Part shown: piece after piece, positions 18,116 through 27,876 of the stretch
How positions within the stretch are numbered: the first letter of the stretch is position 1
Layout of the letters: every line of letters begins with the position of its first letter
Assembly (NCBI RefSeq): GCF_040616545.1
Contig: NZ_CP156688.1
Coordinates: 2,542,001 to 2,606,000, forward strand
Source: Akkermansia muciniphila
Lineage (GTDB): Bacteria; Verrucomicrobiota; Verrucomicrobiia; Verrucomicrobiales; Akkermansiaceae
Length of the DNA stretch: 64,000 bases
Direction of reading: 5' to 3'
Notes under the pieces: model-generated
Seen by the model: only the letters and a program-made list of their open reading frames with translations
Database searches by the model: none
What the model was told of the DNA's origin: nothing
Position numbers and translations under genes: made by a program

Positions 18116-19610
18116 ACCCGATGGCCCCCAGTCGTTCCTTAATTTCTGTTTCCAGTTTGTGGGATTTCTCGAAGAGTCCGGACAGTTCGGAAGTCAAACG
18201 GGCCATTTTTTCTTCAAAAGGTTCTCCGTCGTCTTCCTGTTCCTCAATTCCGACGTAGCGGCCGGGGGTGAGGATGTAGTCCTGCCGTTTGATTGTTTCC
18301 AGATCCGCGATGGCGCAGAACCCCTTGATTTCCTCCAGAGAGCCTTTCTGGAAGGCTTCAAAGGTATCGGCCAGTTTCCGGATATCTTCCTCTGAAAAGT
18401 CGCGGTGCTTGCGGGTGACCATGGTTCCCATTTTCCGGGCGTCAATGAACAGCGTTTTGCCTTTCTGCCTCTTGTTTTTGCCGATGAACCAGAGGGTTAC
18501 GGGAATGGTCACGCTGTAGAAGAGGTTGGGGGGCAGGGCGACGATGCCTTCCACCAAATCCGCCTCAATGATGTTTTTGCGGATTTCTCCCTCGCCGGAA
18601 GACTGGGTGGACAGGGAGCCGTTGGCCAGCACCAGCCCGATTTTCCCGTTCGGGGCAAGGTGGTGGATCATGTGCTGGATCCAGGCGTAGTTGGCGTTGC
18701 CCGCGGGGGGGATGCCGTATTTCCAGCGGACGTCGTCCCGCAGCTGGGCCTGCCCCCAGTTGGAGAGGTTGAAGGGAGGGTTGGCCATGATGAAGTCCGC
18801 CTTAAGGGAGGAATGCAGGTCATTGAAGAAGGTATCCGCCTGGTGAGGGCCGAAGTCGGCTTCAATGCCCCGGATGGCCATGTTGATTTTTGCCATTTTC
18901 CAGGTATCCGCATTGCTTTCCTGCCCGTAAACGGCGATGCCGTCTTTCCGCCCGCTGTGAGCCTGAAGGAATTTGACGCTCTGCACGAACATGCCTCCGG
19001 AGCCGCAGCACGGGTCGTAAATCCGGCAGTTGTCAAAGGGTTTCAAGATGGCGACGATGGTTTTGACGATGCTGGCGGGGGTGTAGAATTCGCCGCCTTT
19101 CACGCCTTCATAGGAGGCGAACTGGGCGATGCAGTATTCATAGGTTCTGCCCAGCAGGTCTTTCCCCGCCTCAGCATCCCCCATGTCCATATTGGTGAAG
19201 ATGTCCACGACGTTGCCCAGCACCCGTTTTTCCAGATCCGGGCTGGCGTAGTTCTTGGGAAGGACATTTTTCAGGCTCCTGTTTTCGGTTTCGATGGCAA
19301 GCATGGCTTCATCAATGACCTTGCCGATTTCTTCCGTGTGCGCCGCCGCGGCCACGGCGGACCAGCGCGCTTTTTCCGGAACAAAGAAGATATTGTCCGC
19401 CAGATATTCGTCACGGTCATTTTCAAAGCCTTCCCCTTCCGCCAGAAGCGCCTGGAATTTCCGTTCAAAGGCGCAGGAGATGTAGCGCAGGAAAATCAGT
19501 CCGACGATGACTTTGCGATAGTCTGCGGCGGGGATGTGCCCCCACAGTTCGCAGGCGGCGTCCCATATTTGTTTTTCAAAGCCAATGTTGGCGTTATTTT
19601 TTTCAGCCAT
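18105..19610 (-). CDS. hsdM: Type I restriction system methyltransferase subunit M
   Basis: Adenine-N6 methyltransferase that protects host DNA and forms the core of the complex. Starting at 19610 (MAEKNNANIG) gives 501 residues; the upstream extension is basic and unlike the family. There is an N-terminal HsdM helical domain (GFEKQIWDAACELWG), then the SAM-binding motif DPCCGSGG (199-206) preceded by GEFYTPASIVKTI, and the catalytic NPPF (277-280). The C-terminus is helical. It is the first gene of the hsdM-hsdS-hsdR set on the minus strand. Confidence 0.97.
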   Translation of the reverse strand: MAEKNNANIGFEKQIWDAACELWGHIPAADYRKVIVGLIFLRYISCAFERKFQALLAEGEGFENDRDEYLADNIFFVPEKARWSAVAAAAHTEEIGKVIDEAMLAIETENRSLKNVLPKNYASPDLEKRVLGNVVDIFTNMDMGDAEAGKDLLGRTYEYCIAQFASYEGVKGGEFYTPASIVKTIVAILKPFDNCRIYDPCCGSGGMFVQSVKFLQAHSGRKDGIAVYGQESNADTWKMAKINMAIRGIEADFGPHQADTFFNDLHSSLKADFIMANPPFNLSNWGQAQLRDDVRWKYGIPPAGNANYAWIQHMIHHLAPNGKIGLVLANGSLSTQSSGEGEIRKNIIEADLVEGIVALPPNLFYSVTIPVTLWFIGKNKRQKGKTLFIDARKMGTMVTRKHRDFSEEDIRKLADTFEAFQKGSLEEIKGFCAIADLETIKRQDYILTPGRYVGIEEQEDDGEPFEEKMARLTSELSGLFEKSHKLETEIKERLGAIGYEI

Positions 19611-19812
19611 TGCAGTTACGGTTGTACGGGAGGGAAGTTTAGGGAGGATGACGGAACGCGTCAAGATTCAAGGGAGAGGGGGCCGGACAGGGAGACTACG
19701 GGGCTATTCTCCTTCCTCCGGATTTTATGCTTGAAAGAACGCCTTTGGCTTTCAACGCCCCGGTGATATTTTCCCGGAAGCTCAAGCCGGTTAAGGACGG
19801 GCGAAACTCCGT

Positions 19813-20316
19813 TCAAGGTTCTTTGACTAGATGCCTGGTATAGCTTAACCGTTTGAATATCAGCAGGGGAATGGCTACTCCAATCACCAGGGAGAAGATG
19901 ATGAAGAAGGCGGTGATGCCGTTTTTGCAGATGTCCACGATCAGCCGGTTCATGGTGGCCGTATCCTGGTTCTCCTGCATGAACTGCATCAGGGCCAGGA
20001 TGGTCTTATACGCGTACACGCCCGGAATCATCGGCAGCAGGGAGGGGAACGCGAAAATCTCCGCCGGGCACTTCACCAGCTTGGCCGTCATGACGCCCAG
20101 CATGCCTATGGTGAAGGCGGCGATAAAAGTGGCGCTGGAAATGTCAATGGACCAGGAATGCAGCATGTAAAACCGGAAGGCGTGGCCGATGGCCGCCAGC
20201 AGGGCGGAAACGGCAATGGCGCGCTTGGGCGGATTGGAGATGACGGCAAACCCCGTGGCGGCAATGGCGGCCATCAGGCCGTCCAGGAGGATGGAAGAAA
20301 GGAAATCCGGGCTCAT
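19813..20316 (-). CDS. Threonine/serine exporter family protein, small (ThrE_2-type) subunit
   Basis: 167 residues with about five membrane segments. It corresponds to the C-terminal half (ThrE_2 type) of ThrE-like exporters: GHAFRFYMLHSWSIDISSATFIAA, then PSLLPMIPGVYAYKTILAL (quoted in part), the conserved PxxxPGxxxY region. Start 20316 overlaps the stop of the upstream gene as ATGA, so the two halves are translationally coupled. Both are needed for the exporter in organisms with a split ThrE. It closes the metH-thrE operon. Substrate (Thr/Ser) is assumed from the family. Confidence 0.85.
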   Translation of the reverse strand: MSPDFLSSILLDGLMAAIAATGFAVISNPPKRAIAVSALLAAIGHAFRFYMLHSWSIDISSATFIAAFTIGMLGVMTAKLVKCPAEIFAFPSLLPMIPGVYAYKTILALMQFMQENQDTATMNRLIVDICKNGITAFFIIFSLVIGVAIPLLIFKRLSYTRHLVKEP

Positions 20317-21089
20317 AAGCTGTTTACCCCCACAATAAGCATGGTTGCGGAAAGGCCGATGGTGATGCAGGTAATCATCATGATGGAATGGACGCCCCGG
20401 GAAATCCCCATCAGGATGTGGCCGTGCATCAGGTCCATGATGGAATTGATCATCTGGACGCCGGGCACCAGGAACAGGACGCTGGTGGCCAGGGCGATCT
20501 GCGGCGTGGCGCCGATCTGGAAAATGACGGCGCACGCCGCCGCCATGGAGGCGGCGAAGGCGGAAAGGATGATCACGCCCAGCGGATTATACTTCAGCCG
20601 GGAGAGCTGCTGCTTGACCAGGAAGCCCAGCAGGGTGGCCACGAACACGGTCAGCATGGCCCACAGGTCCCCATTGAACAGGCGGCAGAAGGCGGCGTTC
20701 CCCACGCTGACCAGCAGCAGGTCCGTCCAGCGGGAAAATCTTTTGGTGCGCACGATGGAACTGAACGCCTGCTCCATCTCCGCAATGCTGACGTTGTTGT
20801 CCACCGGGAGCCAGCTCAATTCACTGAGCTGCTGGATCAGGTTCAGGTTGAATGCCAGGGGCTTCAGCTTCCGGACGGAGGTGCGGCGCAGCGTCTCGTC
20901 ATCCTTGCAGATCAGGCTCATGGTGATGTTGCGCTGGAAGATGGTCATGTCCGCGCTGTACCCGTACGCGGCGGCGATGCGGGAAATATTGCGCACGGCG
21001 CGGTTGGTGTGCACCCCTGCGCCCATGAGCGTGGTGGCGTACTCCAGCAGGAACTCTGAAAGGGCCTGTATTTGATCGGTATGCTGCAT
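20313..21089 (-). CDS. Threonine/serine exporter family protein, large (ThrE N-terminal type) subunit
   Basis: 258 residues from Met 21089 (MQHTDQIQALSEFLLEYATT). It matches the ThrE N-terminal domain (PF06738 type): an N-terminal soluble helix pair with GAGVHTNRAVRNISRIAAAYG, then about five membrane segments including FLVPGVQMINSIMDLMHGH and the following ISRGVHSIMMI. A longer ORF upstream reaches into metH and is not likely real. It lies 29 bp after metH on the same strand and overlaps the next gene by 4 bp, so all three are probably one transcript. The pairing with metH suggests amino-acid homeostasis, but this is inference. Confidence 0.88.
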   Translation of the reverse strand: MQHTDQIQALSEFLLEYATTLMGAGVHTNRAVRNISRIAAAYGYSADMTIFQRNITMSLICKDDETLRRTSVRKLKPLAFNLNLIQQLSELSWLPVDNNVSIAEMEQAFSSIVRTKRFSRWTDLLLVSVGNAAFCRLFNGDLWAMLTVFVATLLGFLVKQQLSRLKYNPLGVIILSAFAASMAAACAVIFQIGATPQIALATSVLFLVPGVQMINSIMDLMHGHILMGISRGVHSIMMITCITIGLSATMLIVGVNSL

Positions 21090-21118
21090 AGATGAAAAGC
21101 GGAATGAAAAAGGGAAGG

Positions 21119-24100
21119 TCAGGAATGGGCGGCCTGCCTTCTGGCGGCGTAATCCTTCTGCTGGTCTTCTCCGGTGGCGCCCACGGTGAAGTAGGTGCTT
21201 TCCGGGTGGGAGAACACGAGGGCGCAGACGGCGGAAACGGGCTGCATCATCCAGGTCTCCGTCAGGCTCATGCCCGCTTCCTCCTGTGCATGAAGAAGCC
21301 TGAACACGGTTTCCTTCTCCTGGTGGTCCGGCTGGCTGGGATAGCCGCAGGCGGGACGCACCCCGGACTCTTCCGGAATATTCCACAGGAGGCGCAGCCT
21401 GTCATGGGCGATGGAGGCGAAGGCCTCCACCAGGCGGTCCGCCAGGGAACTCACCAGCAGGGCGCGGTAGGAATCGTTCCTGTCCTCCCACTCCTTCGCC
21501 CAGCGCCGGGAGCCGTGGATGCTGACCGCCATGGCCCCCACGTAATCCTTCACTCCCGCGGGGGCGATGAAATCCGCCAGCGCCATCCGGGTCTTCCCCT
21601 GCTTGTTCAACTGCTGCCGCTGGGTCAGCAGGGTGGCCTGGGGAACGTTTCTGGACTCATCCGTCCAGACGGTAATATCGTCATGGCTGGCCGTGGAATT
21701 GGCCGGGAAAATGCCTATCACGCCGCGGGCCTGGTAGCGGTTCTCCCTGACGGCCTGGTCCAGCAGGCCGCGGGCGTCCTGGTACAGGGCGGCGGCCGCC
21801 TCCGCCTTGGAAGGGTCCTTTGTGCGGAACTCCCGGGCCGCGCGGTTCCAGGAGCCGTGCAGCTCCCAGGCGTGGAAGAAGGGAGTCCAGTCAATCCGCT
21901 CAACCAGCTCCTCCACGGTCACGTAATAGCGAGGATCGTCACTGCAGCAGCCGCAGCTGACGGAGCTGTGCAGGCTGCCGATGGAAACCGGCCCCAGGCG
22001 TGCGGGCACGGGGGGAAGGTAACCGCCCTCCGCCCCCTTCCAGCGCAGTTCACGGGCTTCCTCCAGGGACAGGAGGTCGCGGGCGGGCTTGTTCTCATGC
22101 CTGTTGCGCAACTCCTCCTGCCGGGCCTTCACGGCGGCGATGTAGGAATCCTTCTTCCCGCTCACCAGGGAGGCGGCAGCGGGCACCACCTGGGACGCGT
22201 CCACCGTATGCACCACGGCGCCCTGGTAATGGGGGGCTATTTTCAGGGCCGTATGCAGGGCGGACGTGGTGGCTCCCCCCACCATCAGGGGAATGGTCAT
22301 TCCCCGGCGCTCCATCTCTGCGGCCACGTGGGACATTTCCTCCAGGGAAGGGGTGATCAGGCCGGAAAGCATCACCAGGTCCGCCTGTTCCGCCTCCGCC
22401 CGGTCCAGGATGGTATCGCAATGGACCATCACGCCCAGGTCAATCATCTCAAAGCCGTTGCAGCCCAGCACCACGCCCACGATATTCTTGCCGATGTCAT
22501 GCACGTCCCCCTTTACGGTGGCGATCACGGCCTTGCCCGTCTTGGAGGAGCCCTTGCTGTCCGCCTCAATATACGGGGTGAGCCAGGCCACGGCCTGCTT
22601 CATCACGCGGGCGCTCTTCACCACCTGGGGCAGGAACATCTTCCCGTCCCCGAACAACTGCCCGACCACCTTCATGCCTTCCATCAGCGGGCCTTCAATC
22701 ACCTTCAGCGGGGAGCCCAGCTCCCGGAACGCCTCCGCCGTATCCGCATCCACAAACTCGGTAATACCCTTGATCAGGGAATACTCCAGGCGCTTGGCCA
22801 CGTCCTGCTCCCGCCACTCCAGCACGGGCTTCTTCTCCGCTCCGGCCTCCGTCTTCTCCGCGGCCAGCTTTTCCGCATAATCCGTCAGGCGCTCCGTGGC
22901 GTCCGGATCCCGGTTCAGCAGCACGTCTTCAATCAGCTTCAGCCTGTCCTTGGGAATATTGTCGTACACCTCCAGCATGCCGGCGTTCACGATGCACATG
23001 TCCAGCCCCTGCCGGGTGGCGTGGTACAGGAAGGCGGAGTGCATGGCCTCCCGCACCGGATTATTGCCGCGGAAGGCAAAGGAAACATTGGAAATGCCGC
23101 CGGAAATGTGCGTGTGCGGCAGGTTTTGGGAAATCCAGCCTGCGGCCTTGAAAAAATCCAGGGCGTAATTGGCGTGCTCCGCAATCCCGGTGCCGACGGT
23201 CAGCACGTTCGGGTCAAAAATAATATCCTCCGGCGGGAACTGCACGCGGTTCACTAGCAGGTCATAAGCCCGCTGGGCGATGCGGACGCGGTCCTCGTAA
23301 TTGGAAGCCTGCCCCTGTTCGTCAAAACCCATCACCACGGCCGCCGCGCCGTACTTCCTAATCAGGGAGGCCTTCTTCAGGAACTCCTCCTCTCCCTCCT
23401 TCAGGGAAATGGAATTCACGATACCCTTGCCCTGCATGCACTGCAGGCCGGCTTCCAGCACTTCCCACTTGGAGGAATCCACCATAAAGGGAACGCGGGC
23501 GATATCCGGCTCCGCGGAAACGAGGTTCAGGAACCGGACCATGGCCTCCGGCCCGTCAATCAGGCCGTCGTCAAAACAGAAATCCAGCACCACGGCTCCG
23601 TTCTCCACCTGCTGGCGGGCGATGGACACGGCTTCCTCATACTTTCCTTCACGGATCAGGCGCGCGAATTTGGGAGAACCCGCCACGTTGCAGCGTTCCC
23701 CCACAAAAAGGGTATTCTTCTCCGGAGTGTGGTTGTACGCTTCATAACCGGACAGGCGCAGCGCGGGCTCTTGCGCGGTTGGAACGCGGGGAGCCAGGCC
23801 TTCCACGGCGGCCGCAATGGCGCCGATATGTTCCGGAGTGGTGCCGCAGCAGCCGCCCACGATATTCAGCAGGCCCAGGGACGCGTACTCCTTCATGAAC
23901 CGGGCCATGTCCTCCGGAAGAAGGTCGTACCCCGTGGGGCTGAGCGGGTTGGGAAGCCCGGCGTTCGCGTAAATGGACACATGGCAATCCGCCAGGCCGG
24001 AAAGCTCCTCCGCAAAGGAACGCATCAGGTCGGGCCCCAGGGCGCAATTAATGCCCACGGAAAAGGGGCGTACGTGGCGGATGGAATTCCAGAACGCTTC

Positions 24101-24880
24101 AATCGTCTGGCCGGACAGCGTGCGCCCCGCCTTGTCCGTCAGCGTGACGGACACCATGACCGGAACGGCGCCGTCCGGCTGTTCCTCAAAAACCTCCTGA
24201 ATGGCGAACAGGGCCGCCTTGGCGTTCAGCGTGTCGAAAATCGTCTCCACCAGCAGCAGGTCCGCGCCGCCTTCCAGCAGGGCCAGGACCTGGTCGCGGT
24301 AGGCCTGCCTCAGCTGGCGGAAATTCACGGCCCGGAACCCCGGGTCATTCACGTCCGGAGACAGGGAGCAGGTAACGGGCAGGGGACCTATGGACCCGGC
24401 CACCAGGCGCGGCCTTCCGTCCGCCGCTTCCGCCTCGTCGCAGGCCTGGCGGGCGAGGGCGCAGGCGGCCAGGTTCACTTCCCGGATCAGGGATTTCAGC
24501 CCGGGGGCGTCCACTACCTCCTGAAAATAATCCTGGTCCTTGCGGCGCCCTTCTTCCGGACGGTGCCAGAAATAATCGTGCTGGCCGATGCTGGTGGCGC
24601 TGAACGTGCAGGTTTCCAGAATATCCGCATGCCCCGTGCTCAAAAAGCGGCGGTGGATGTCCAGGATCACCTCCGGCCTGGTCAGGACCAGCAGGTCGTT
24701 ATTATTCTTCAGGTCGTTGGGGTAGCGCGCCGCATCCGCAAAACGTTCCCCGCGGTAATCCTCCTCCCCCAGCCTGAACTTCTGGATATTGGTGCCCATG
24801 GCGCCATCCAGGATGACAATCCTTTTGCTCAATTGGTCCTTCAGATAATCAAGGCGTTCGAATCTGGATGCTCTGGTCAT
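21119..24880 (-). CDS. metH: Cobalamin-dependent methionine synthase
   Basis: Transfers a methyl group from methyltetrahydrofolate to homocysteine through bound cobalamin. 1253 residues with all four modules. Homocysteine domain: Zn ligands at NCALG (Cys279) and GGCCGT (Cys344, Cys345). Pterin domain: from [10 protein letters not shown] (about 390) to about 650. B12 cap and B12 domain: [11 protein letters not shown] with the cobalt-ligand His794. Reactivation domain: [12 protein letters not shown] near residue 1175, for SAM-dependent repair. The start at 24880 gives [15 protein letters not shown]. No cobalamin or SAM riboswitch was seen in the leader. First gene of the operon with the two thrE genes. 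Confidence 0.97.
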   Translation of the reverse strand: MTRASRFERLDYLKDQLSKRIVILDGAMGTNIQKFRLGEEDYRGERFADAARYPNDLKNNNDLLVLTRPEVILDIHRRFLSTGHADILETCTFSATSIGQHDYFWHRPEEGRRKDQDYFQEVVDAPGLKSLIREVNLAACALARQACDEAEAADGRPRLVAGSIGPLPVTCSLSPDVNDPGFRAVNFRQLRQAYRDQVLALLEGGADLLLVETIFDTLNAKAALFAIQEVFEEQPDGAVPVMVSVTLTDKAGRTLSGQTIEAFWNSIRHVRPFSVGINCALGPDLMRSFAEELSGLADCHVSIYANAGLPNPLSPTGYDLLPEDMARFMKEYASLGLLNIVGGCCGTTPEHIGAIAAAVEGLAPRVPTAQEPALRLSGYEAYNHTPEKNTLFVGERCNVAGSPKFARLIREGKYEEAVSIARQQVENGAVVLDFCFDDGLIDGPEAMVRFLNLVSAEPDIARVPFMVDSSKWEVLEAGLQCMQGKGIVNSISLKEGEEEFLKKASLIRKYGAAAVVMGFDEQGQASNYEDRVRIAQRAYDLLVNRVQFPPEDIIFDPNVLTVGTGIAEHANYALDFFKAAGWISQNLPHTHISGGISNVSFAFRGNNPVREAMHSAFLYHATRQGLDMCIVNAGMLEVYDNIPKDRLKLIEDVLLNRDPDATERLTDYAEKLAAEKTEAGAEKKPVLEWREQDVAKRLEYSLIKGITEFVDADTAEAFRELGSPLKVIEGPLMEGMKVVGQLFGDGKMFLPQVVKSARVMKQAVAWLTPYIEADSKGSSKTGKAVIATVKGDVHDIGKNIVGVVLGCNGFEMIDLGVMVHCDTILDRAEAEQADLVMLSGLITPSLEEMSHVAAEMERRGMTIPLMVGGATTSALHTALKIAPHYQGAVVHTVDASQVVPAAASLVSGKKDSYIAAVKARQEELRNRHENKPARDLLSLEEARELRWKGAEGGYLPPVPARLGPVSIGSLHSSVSCGCCSDDPRYYVTVEELVERIDWTPFFHAWELHGSWNRAAREFRTKDPSKAEAAAALYQDARGLLDQAVRENRYQARGVIGIFPANSTASHDDITVWTDESRNVPQATLLTQRQQLNKQGKTRMALADFIAPAGVKDYVGAMAVSIHGSRRWAKEWEDRNDSYRALLVSSLADRLVEAFASIAHDRLRLLWNIPEESGVRPACGYPSQPDHQEKETVFRLLHAQEEAGMSLTETWMMQPVSAVCALVFSHPESTYFTVGATGEDQQKDYAARRQAAHS

Positions 24881-26360
24881 ATGGCGCGGAAAATCTACCG
24901 TTCGTCCGTGTTTGGGACAAGGACAATTGGCGTCACGCTTGCCATGGAAACAGGCATTCGTGGCCGTGCGTTTTTAAATCCTTCCGTTTACTCTCATTCT
25001 GTCCTGCGGAAATGGATGGAAAATCCGTGCTCCGGGAGAAATGTGTACGTGAAATATCTGCGGATGCCTTATCCTCTGGCGCTTGAAAAGCACGTGAACG
25101 GTGCATTTCTGTCTCAATAATATGAATGTGATAACGGCAGCGGTAACTCTTCTCTTCAACATCCGGAAGATAATCTACGGGAAACAGTCTTCTCCCGGTC
25201 AAAGCCGTTTCCGGTGTTTTCCTTGAAGCCTGCCTGTGATGAAACTTTGCCGATCACGAAAAAAATCAGGGCAAATCATGGAAGGTTTGATAATAATATG
25301 TTCATAAGATGTGTATAACTCTTGAGGTGATCCCGGTCTGAGAATCGTTCCAGGTGGTTTGCCGTTCTTTTCTGGAGCCTGTTTCCAGAATGGAAAAGGC
25401 GGCTGGGAGAGTTGGTTTTCTGTTCTTCTCCTGCCCGTTTGAGTGTAGCTTGAAGGGCTTCATGGCTATTTCTATTTTCTGCCTGGGTTTCCGCATTCAT
25501 GATTTGGCCGTGTAAAAACAGGACGGACGCTCACCCGAAGATGAAAGGTGATGTAAATAGAATGTGGATAACAGGTGTATAACTAAAGCAGAGTATCTGA
25601 AAAAAATAATAAAATGCGCATAAATAAATGAATAGTGATAAAAAATGAAATGAGGAAACGTGAGGAGAGGCTCAGCCGCTCCCATCCGTCCCATGTCGGG
25701 AAATTCTCCATTCCTGTAGACCGGATGCTCCCGGTATTTCTTCCGTGTAAACTTTCTTTGAGTAACTTAAGAAATTCAACTCCTTAAGGAGAAATTCAGG
25801 ACAACCGGGATGAAAACGGATTTCTAATCCGCGGTCAAGTTCCTAGCTTGAAGAGAAATGATTTGAGGGAAAACTCCGGATGTTTCTTGAGCAACCAGCT
25901 GGGAACCGGAAGCCTCACGGCTTTCGTATATCATATAACATCATAAGCGCAGCAAAGTGGAATTTCTTTTGGGAAGTATGGTTTTTCAAGGGCCGGGAGG
26001 CACTTGTTCCCCAGGTGGTTGTGCCGTGAGGGAACGAGAATATTTTATCGATTCGGCGTTTTGAAGGTGGCTTCATCCTTCATGCTGTTCATGGCATCCT
26101 GCGCCGAACGGATTAGAAATCCGCTAGACTGATTTCAGTGGGTGTTTTGACATTTTTGGTGTCAGTCCGCTCCAATTAACTACGTGATATACGACGAGAA
26201 AGCCGGGCTTCTCTGAAAGGGGAGGCCCGGTAGTTGATCATCGGGAGGGAAAACGCTCCCATTCTCCGGCTGTCGCACCGCATGAAACGCACCCTTTTTC
26301 TAAGGGCAAGGGGGGATGCCCTGAAAAAGTTCCGACGGCGTCCGGAATGGCACGGAGGGC
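24881..26360. other. Large intergenic region with an inverted-repeat element
   Basis: About 1.5 kb without a gene I can support. The left part (24881-25816) is AT-rich, holds the metH promoter and several unconvincing short ORFs. A 307-bp element with inverted-repeat ends occupies 25817-26123 (separate entry). To its right, 26124-26360 contains the hairpin GCCGGGC...GCCCGG near 26213-26233 and GC-rich sequence leading to the stop of the PA14 gene. No RNA gene or CRISPR recognised. Confidence 0.5.
25817..26123. repeat. Putative invertible element A (orphan), homologous to element B
   Basis: Bounded by CGGATTTCTAATCCG (25817-25831) and its exact reverse complement CGGATTAGAAATCCG (26109-26123). 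The interior is clearly homologous, over its full length, to the inverse of 55174-55470: shared stretches include CGGATG near TTCTTGAG/TTCCTGGG, ATCATATAACAT, GAAGTATGGTTT and CTTCATCC. A minus-strand TTGACC (25833-25838) lies just inside the left end, pointing left. Immediately outside the right end is TAGACT, 17 bp from where TTGACC would fall after inversion. Unlike the other three elements, no surface-protein gene adjoins either end. Confidence 0.65.
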
Positions 26361-26972
26361 TTACTCGGCTGATTTAGGCGCCTGGGGCTTGTCTTCCGGC
26401 AGAATGCCGGGGGGAACGAACAGGGCCGTGGACGGAATGATGACGGGAGCAGGGATATCGGGCCCTGACCAGGCGACGGACATATGGTCCGGGCCGCCGT
26501 CCTCCTTGTGAATCACCAGCAGAAAATAAAAACGGCCGGCTTCCAGTTGGATGGGTTCGGATGCCTGGTTGGGCTGGTTGCTCCAATTATGGGGATCGGA
26601 ATACCCTTTGACGGTGGCGATGCAGGCCATATCCTTCTGGGTGGCGTCCTTGCCAAGCCACAGCTCGGCGGAATCGTCGGAAGACAGGTAAAGGCGGTAC
26701 TTTCCGCTGGCGGGCACCCGGAGCAGGGCGGAATAACGGGCTCCGTACTGGTCGCCCAGATTAGTTACATCCAGGCTGCTTATCTTGTGAACGGCTGATG
26801 CCGCTGTTTCAAAAACCTTTCCGTGCGTTAAATCCCTCACCGAACTACCCGGAATGCCGAACCATAATTCCTGTGCTACGCCTGGGGAAGGTTCTCCGGC
26901 ATCGGCGCCAGAAGCGGCTTCCGCCAGCATGGCGCCGCACAGGAGGCTCAGGATGGGTAAAAGAACGTTCAT
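26361..26972 (-). CDS. Exported PA14-domain protein
   Basis: 203 residues with a signal peptide (MNVLLPILSLLCGAMLAEAA, cleavage near AEA/ASG). The mature chain is a single PA14-like domain: RYSALLRVPASGKYRLYLSS, DDSAELWLGKDA, then LEAGRFYFLLVIHKEDGG and MSVAWSGP, the usual order of PA14 strands that bind carbohydrate near a calcium site (DDS). It ends with a Pro-rich tail. This is a domain-only protein without an attached enzyme, so a carbohydrate-binding role outside the inner membrane is inferred. It is transcribed leftward, 72 bp after the small membrane protein gene, and may share its transcript. Confidence 0.75.
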   Translation of the reverse strand: MNVLLPILSLLCGAMLAEAASGADAGEPSPGVAQELWFGIPGSSVRDLTHGKVFETAASAVHKISSLDVTNLGDQYGARYSALLRVPASGKYRLYLSSDDSAELWLGKDATQKDMACIATVKGYSDPHNWSNQPNQASEPIQLEAGRFYFLLVIHKEDGGPDHMSVAWSGPDIPAPVIIPSTALFVPPGILPEDKPQAPKSAE

Positions 26973-27044
26973 GGATGAATGGGGCAGAGGGGTACTCTCT
27001 GCAACGACTACGCAAAGGATAGGGGCAACCTTTCAAAAACGGCG

Positions 27045-27317
27045 TCATTCCCGGGGTTCGGTGTCATGGGGCCCCTCCTGCTCCTGGCTGCCGTCCTTCT
27101 GGCGGCGGGAACCGCTTCTCCAGATCATCCAGCCGATCAGGAACGCCAGAACGCCCAGCCCGGCTACCCGCCGGGGTGTGGAAATGCCGCTCTCCGCCGT
27201 GGGTGCCGGTTGTCCGGCGGTTGCGGGAGGTTCCTGCGCGTGCAGGGAACCTGCCAGGAAAAAAGCCGCCAGGGCGGAAGCGGAAAGCGTGCGATGCAGG
27301 AAAAAGAGCCGTTTCAT
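27045..27317 (-). CDS. Small exported single-span membrane protein
   Basis: 90 residues. MKRLFFLHRTLSASALAAFF then LAGSLHAQ is a good signal peptide with cleavage after HAQ. A Pro-rich stretch follows, then one membrane span (VAGLGVLAFLIGWMIW) and a charged tail of about 25 residues. The architecture (signal, short periplasmic linker, one span, cytoplasmic tail) is coherent, but no family is recognised. It lies just upstream of the PA14-domain gene on the same strand. GC content and codon use fit the neighbours. Confidence 0.6.
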   Translation of the reverse strand: MKRLFFLHRTLSASALAAFFLAGSLHAQEPPATAGQPAPTAESGISTPRRVAGLGVLAFLIGWMIWRSGSRRQKDGSQEQEGPHDTEPRE

Positions 27318-27535
27318 CTTTCATGGAAGGTAAATCAGGCGTGAACTCCATTCAAACACATTTGTCCGGGCTGTCCCGATTTCCGGGCAGGCGTGGCCTG
27401 ATGAATCTTCCCAGCCCGGGATTTCCCGGAAAAAATCATCCATCCGCATCTTTTTTGCAGAAAAAGCTTGCGCGCCTGCGCCAGTAATGGTACTTTCTCC
27501 CCGTCCTCAACAGGACGCACCAAGACGAAAGTCAA

Positions 27536-27611
27536 GGGGTATTAGCTCAGTTGGTAGAGCGCCTCAATGGCATTGAGGAGGTCAGCGGTTCGAACCCGCT
27601 ATGCTCCACCA
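27536..27611 (+). tRNA. tRNA-Ala (anticodon GGC)
   Basis: 76 nt with encoded CCA. The D arm AGCTCAGTTGGTAGAGC, anticodon stem CCTCA/TGAGG with loop ATGGCAT (GGC), and T arm GCGGTTCGAACCCGC are all intact. The sequence changes from about 57% GC to strongly AT-rich straight after it, where the NACHT-nuclease gene lies. Confidence 0.97.
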
Positions 27612-27614
27612 AAT

Positions 27615-27648
27615 AAAGGCCTTAAAGCACAAACGCTTTAAGGCCTTT
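27615..27648 (+). terminator. Terminator after tRNA-Ala
   Basis: AAAGGCCTTAAAGC pairs with GCTTTAAGGCCTTT across ACAAAC, and the T/C-rich TTTTCCTTTT follows. The stem is a perfect 14 bp. Confidence 0.85.
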
Positions 27649-27876
27649 TCCTTTTATCAACTATTATTTGCCAGTTGGAAGATTCACGGATAAAAATAAG
27701 GGACGCTTTTGAGTATACAAAATCTCTTTGACAATAATCCTTAGAGCATATGGGAGTTATCAAGATTTGTAGTACCTGATAACAGATATAGATATTTAAT
27801 AGGCCGTCCCTAGAGAATATTACAAGTGATACTGCTATGAAATTAGCATAAGTGAAAAATTATAATTAATATTTTT

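Noticed and set aside
21092-23257. A 721-codon open frame opposite metH
   Set aside because: Antisense shadow of metH; no motif or signal, and it overlaps conserved catalytic sequence.
25817-26123. Elements A-D as ordinary miniature transposons
   Set aside because: Not excluded, but C and D share only the end repeats with A/B, no target-site duplications are evident, and positions relative to surface-gene starts are too regular for random insertion.
26282-26377. A 31-codon basic ORF to the right of element A, a possible target of its promoter
   Set aside because: Too short, overlaps the end of the PA14 gene antisense, and has no supporting signal.
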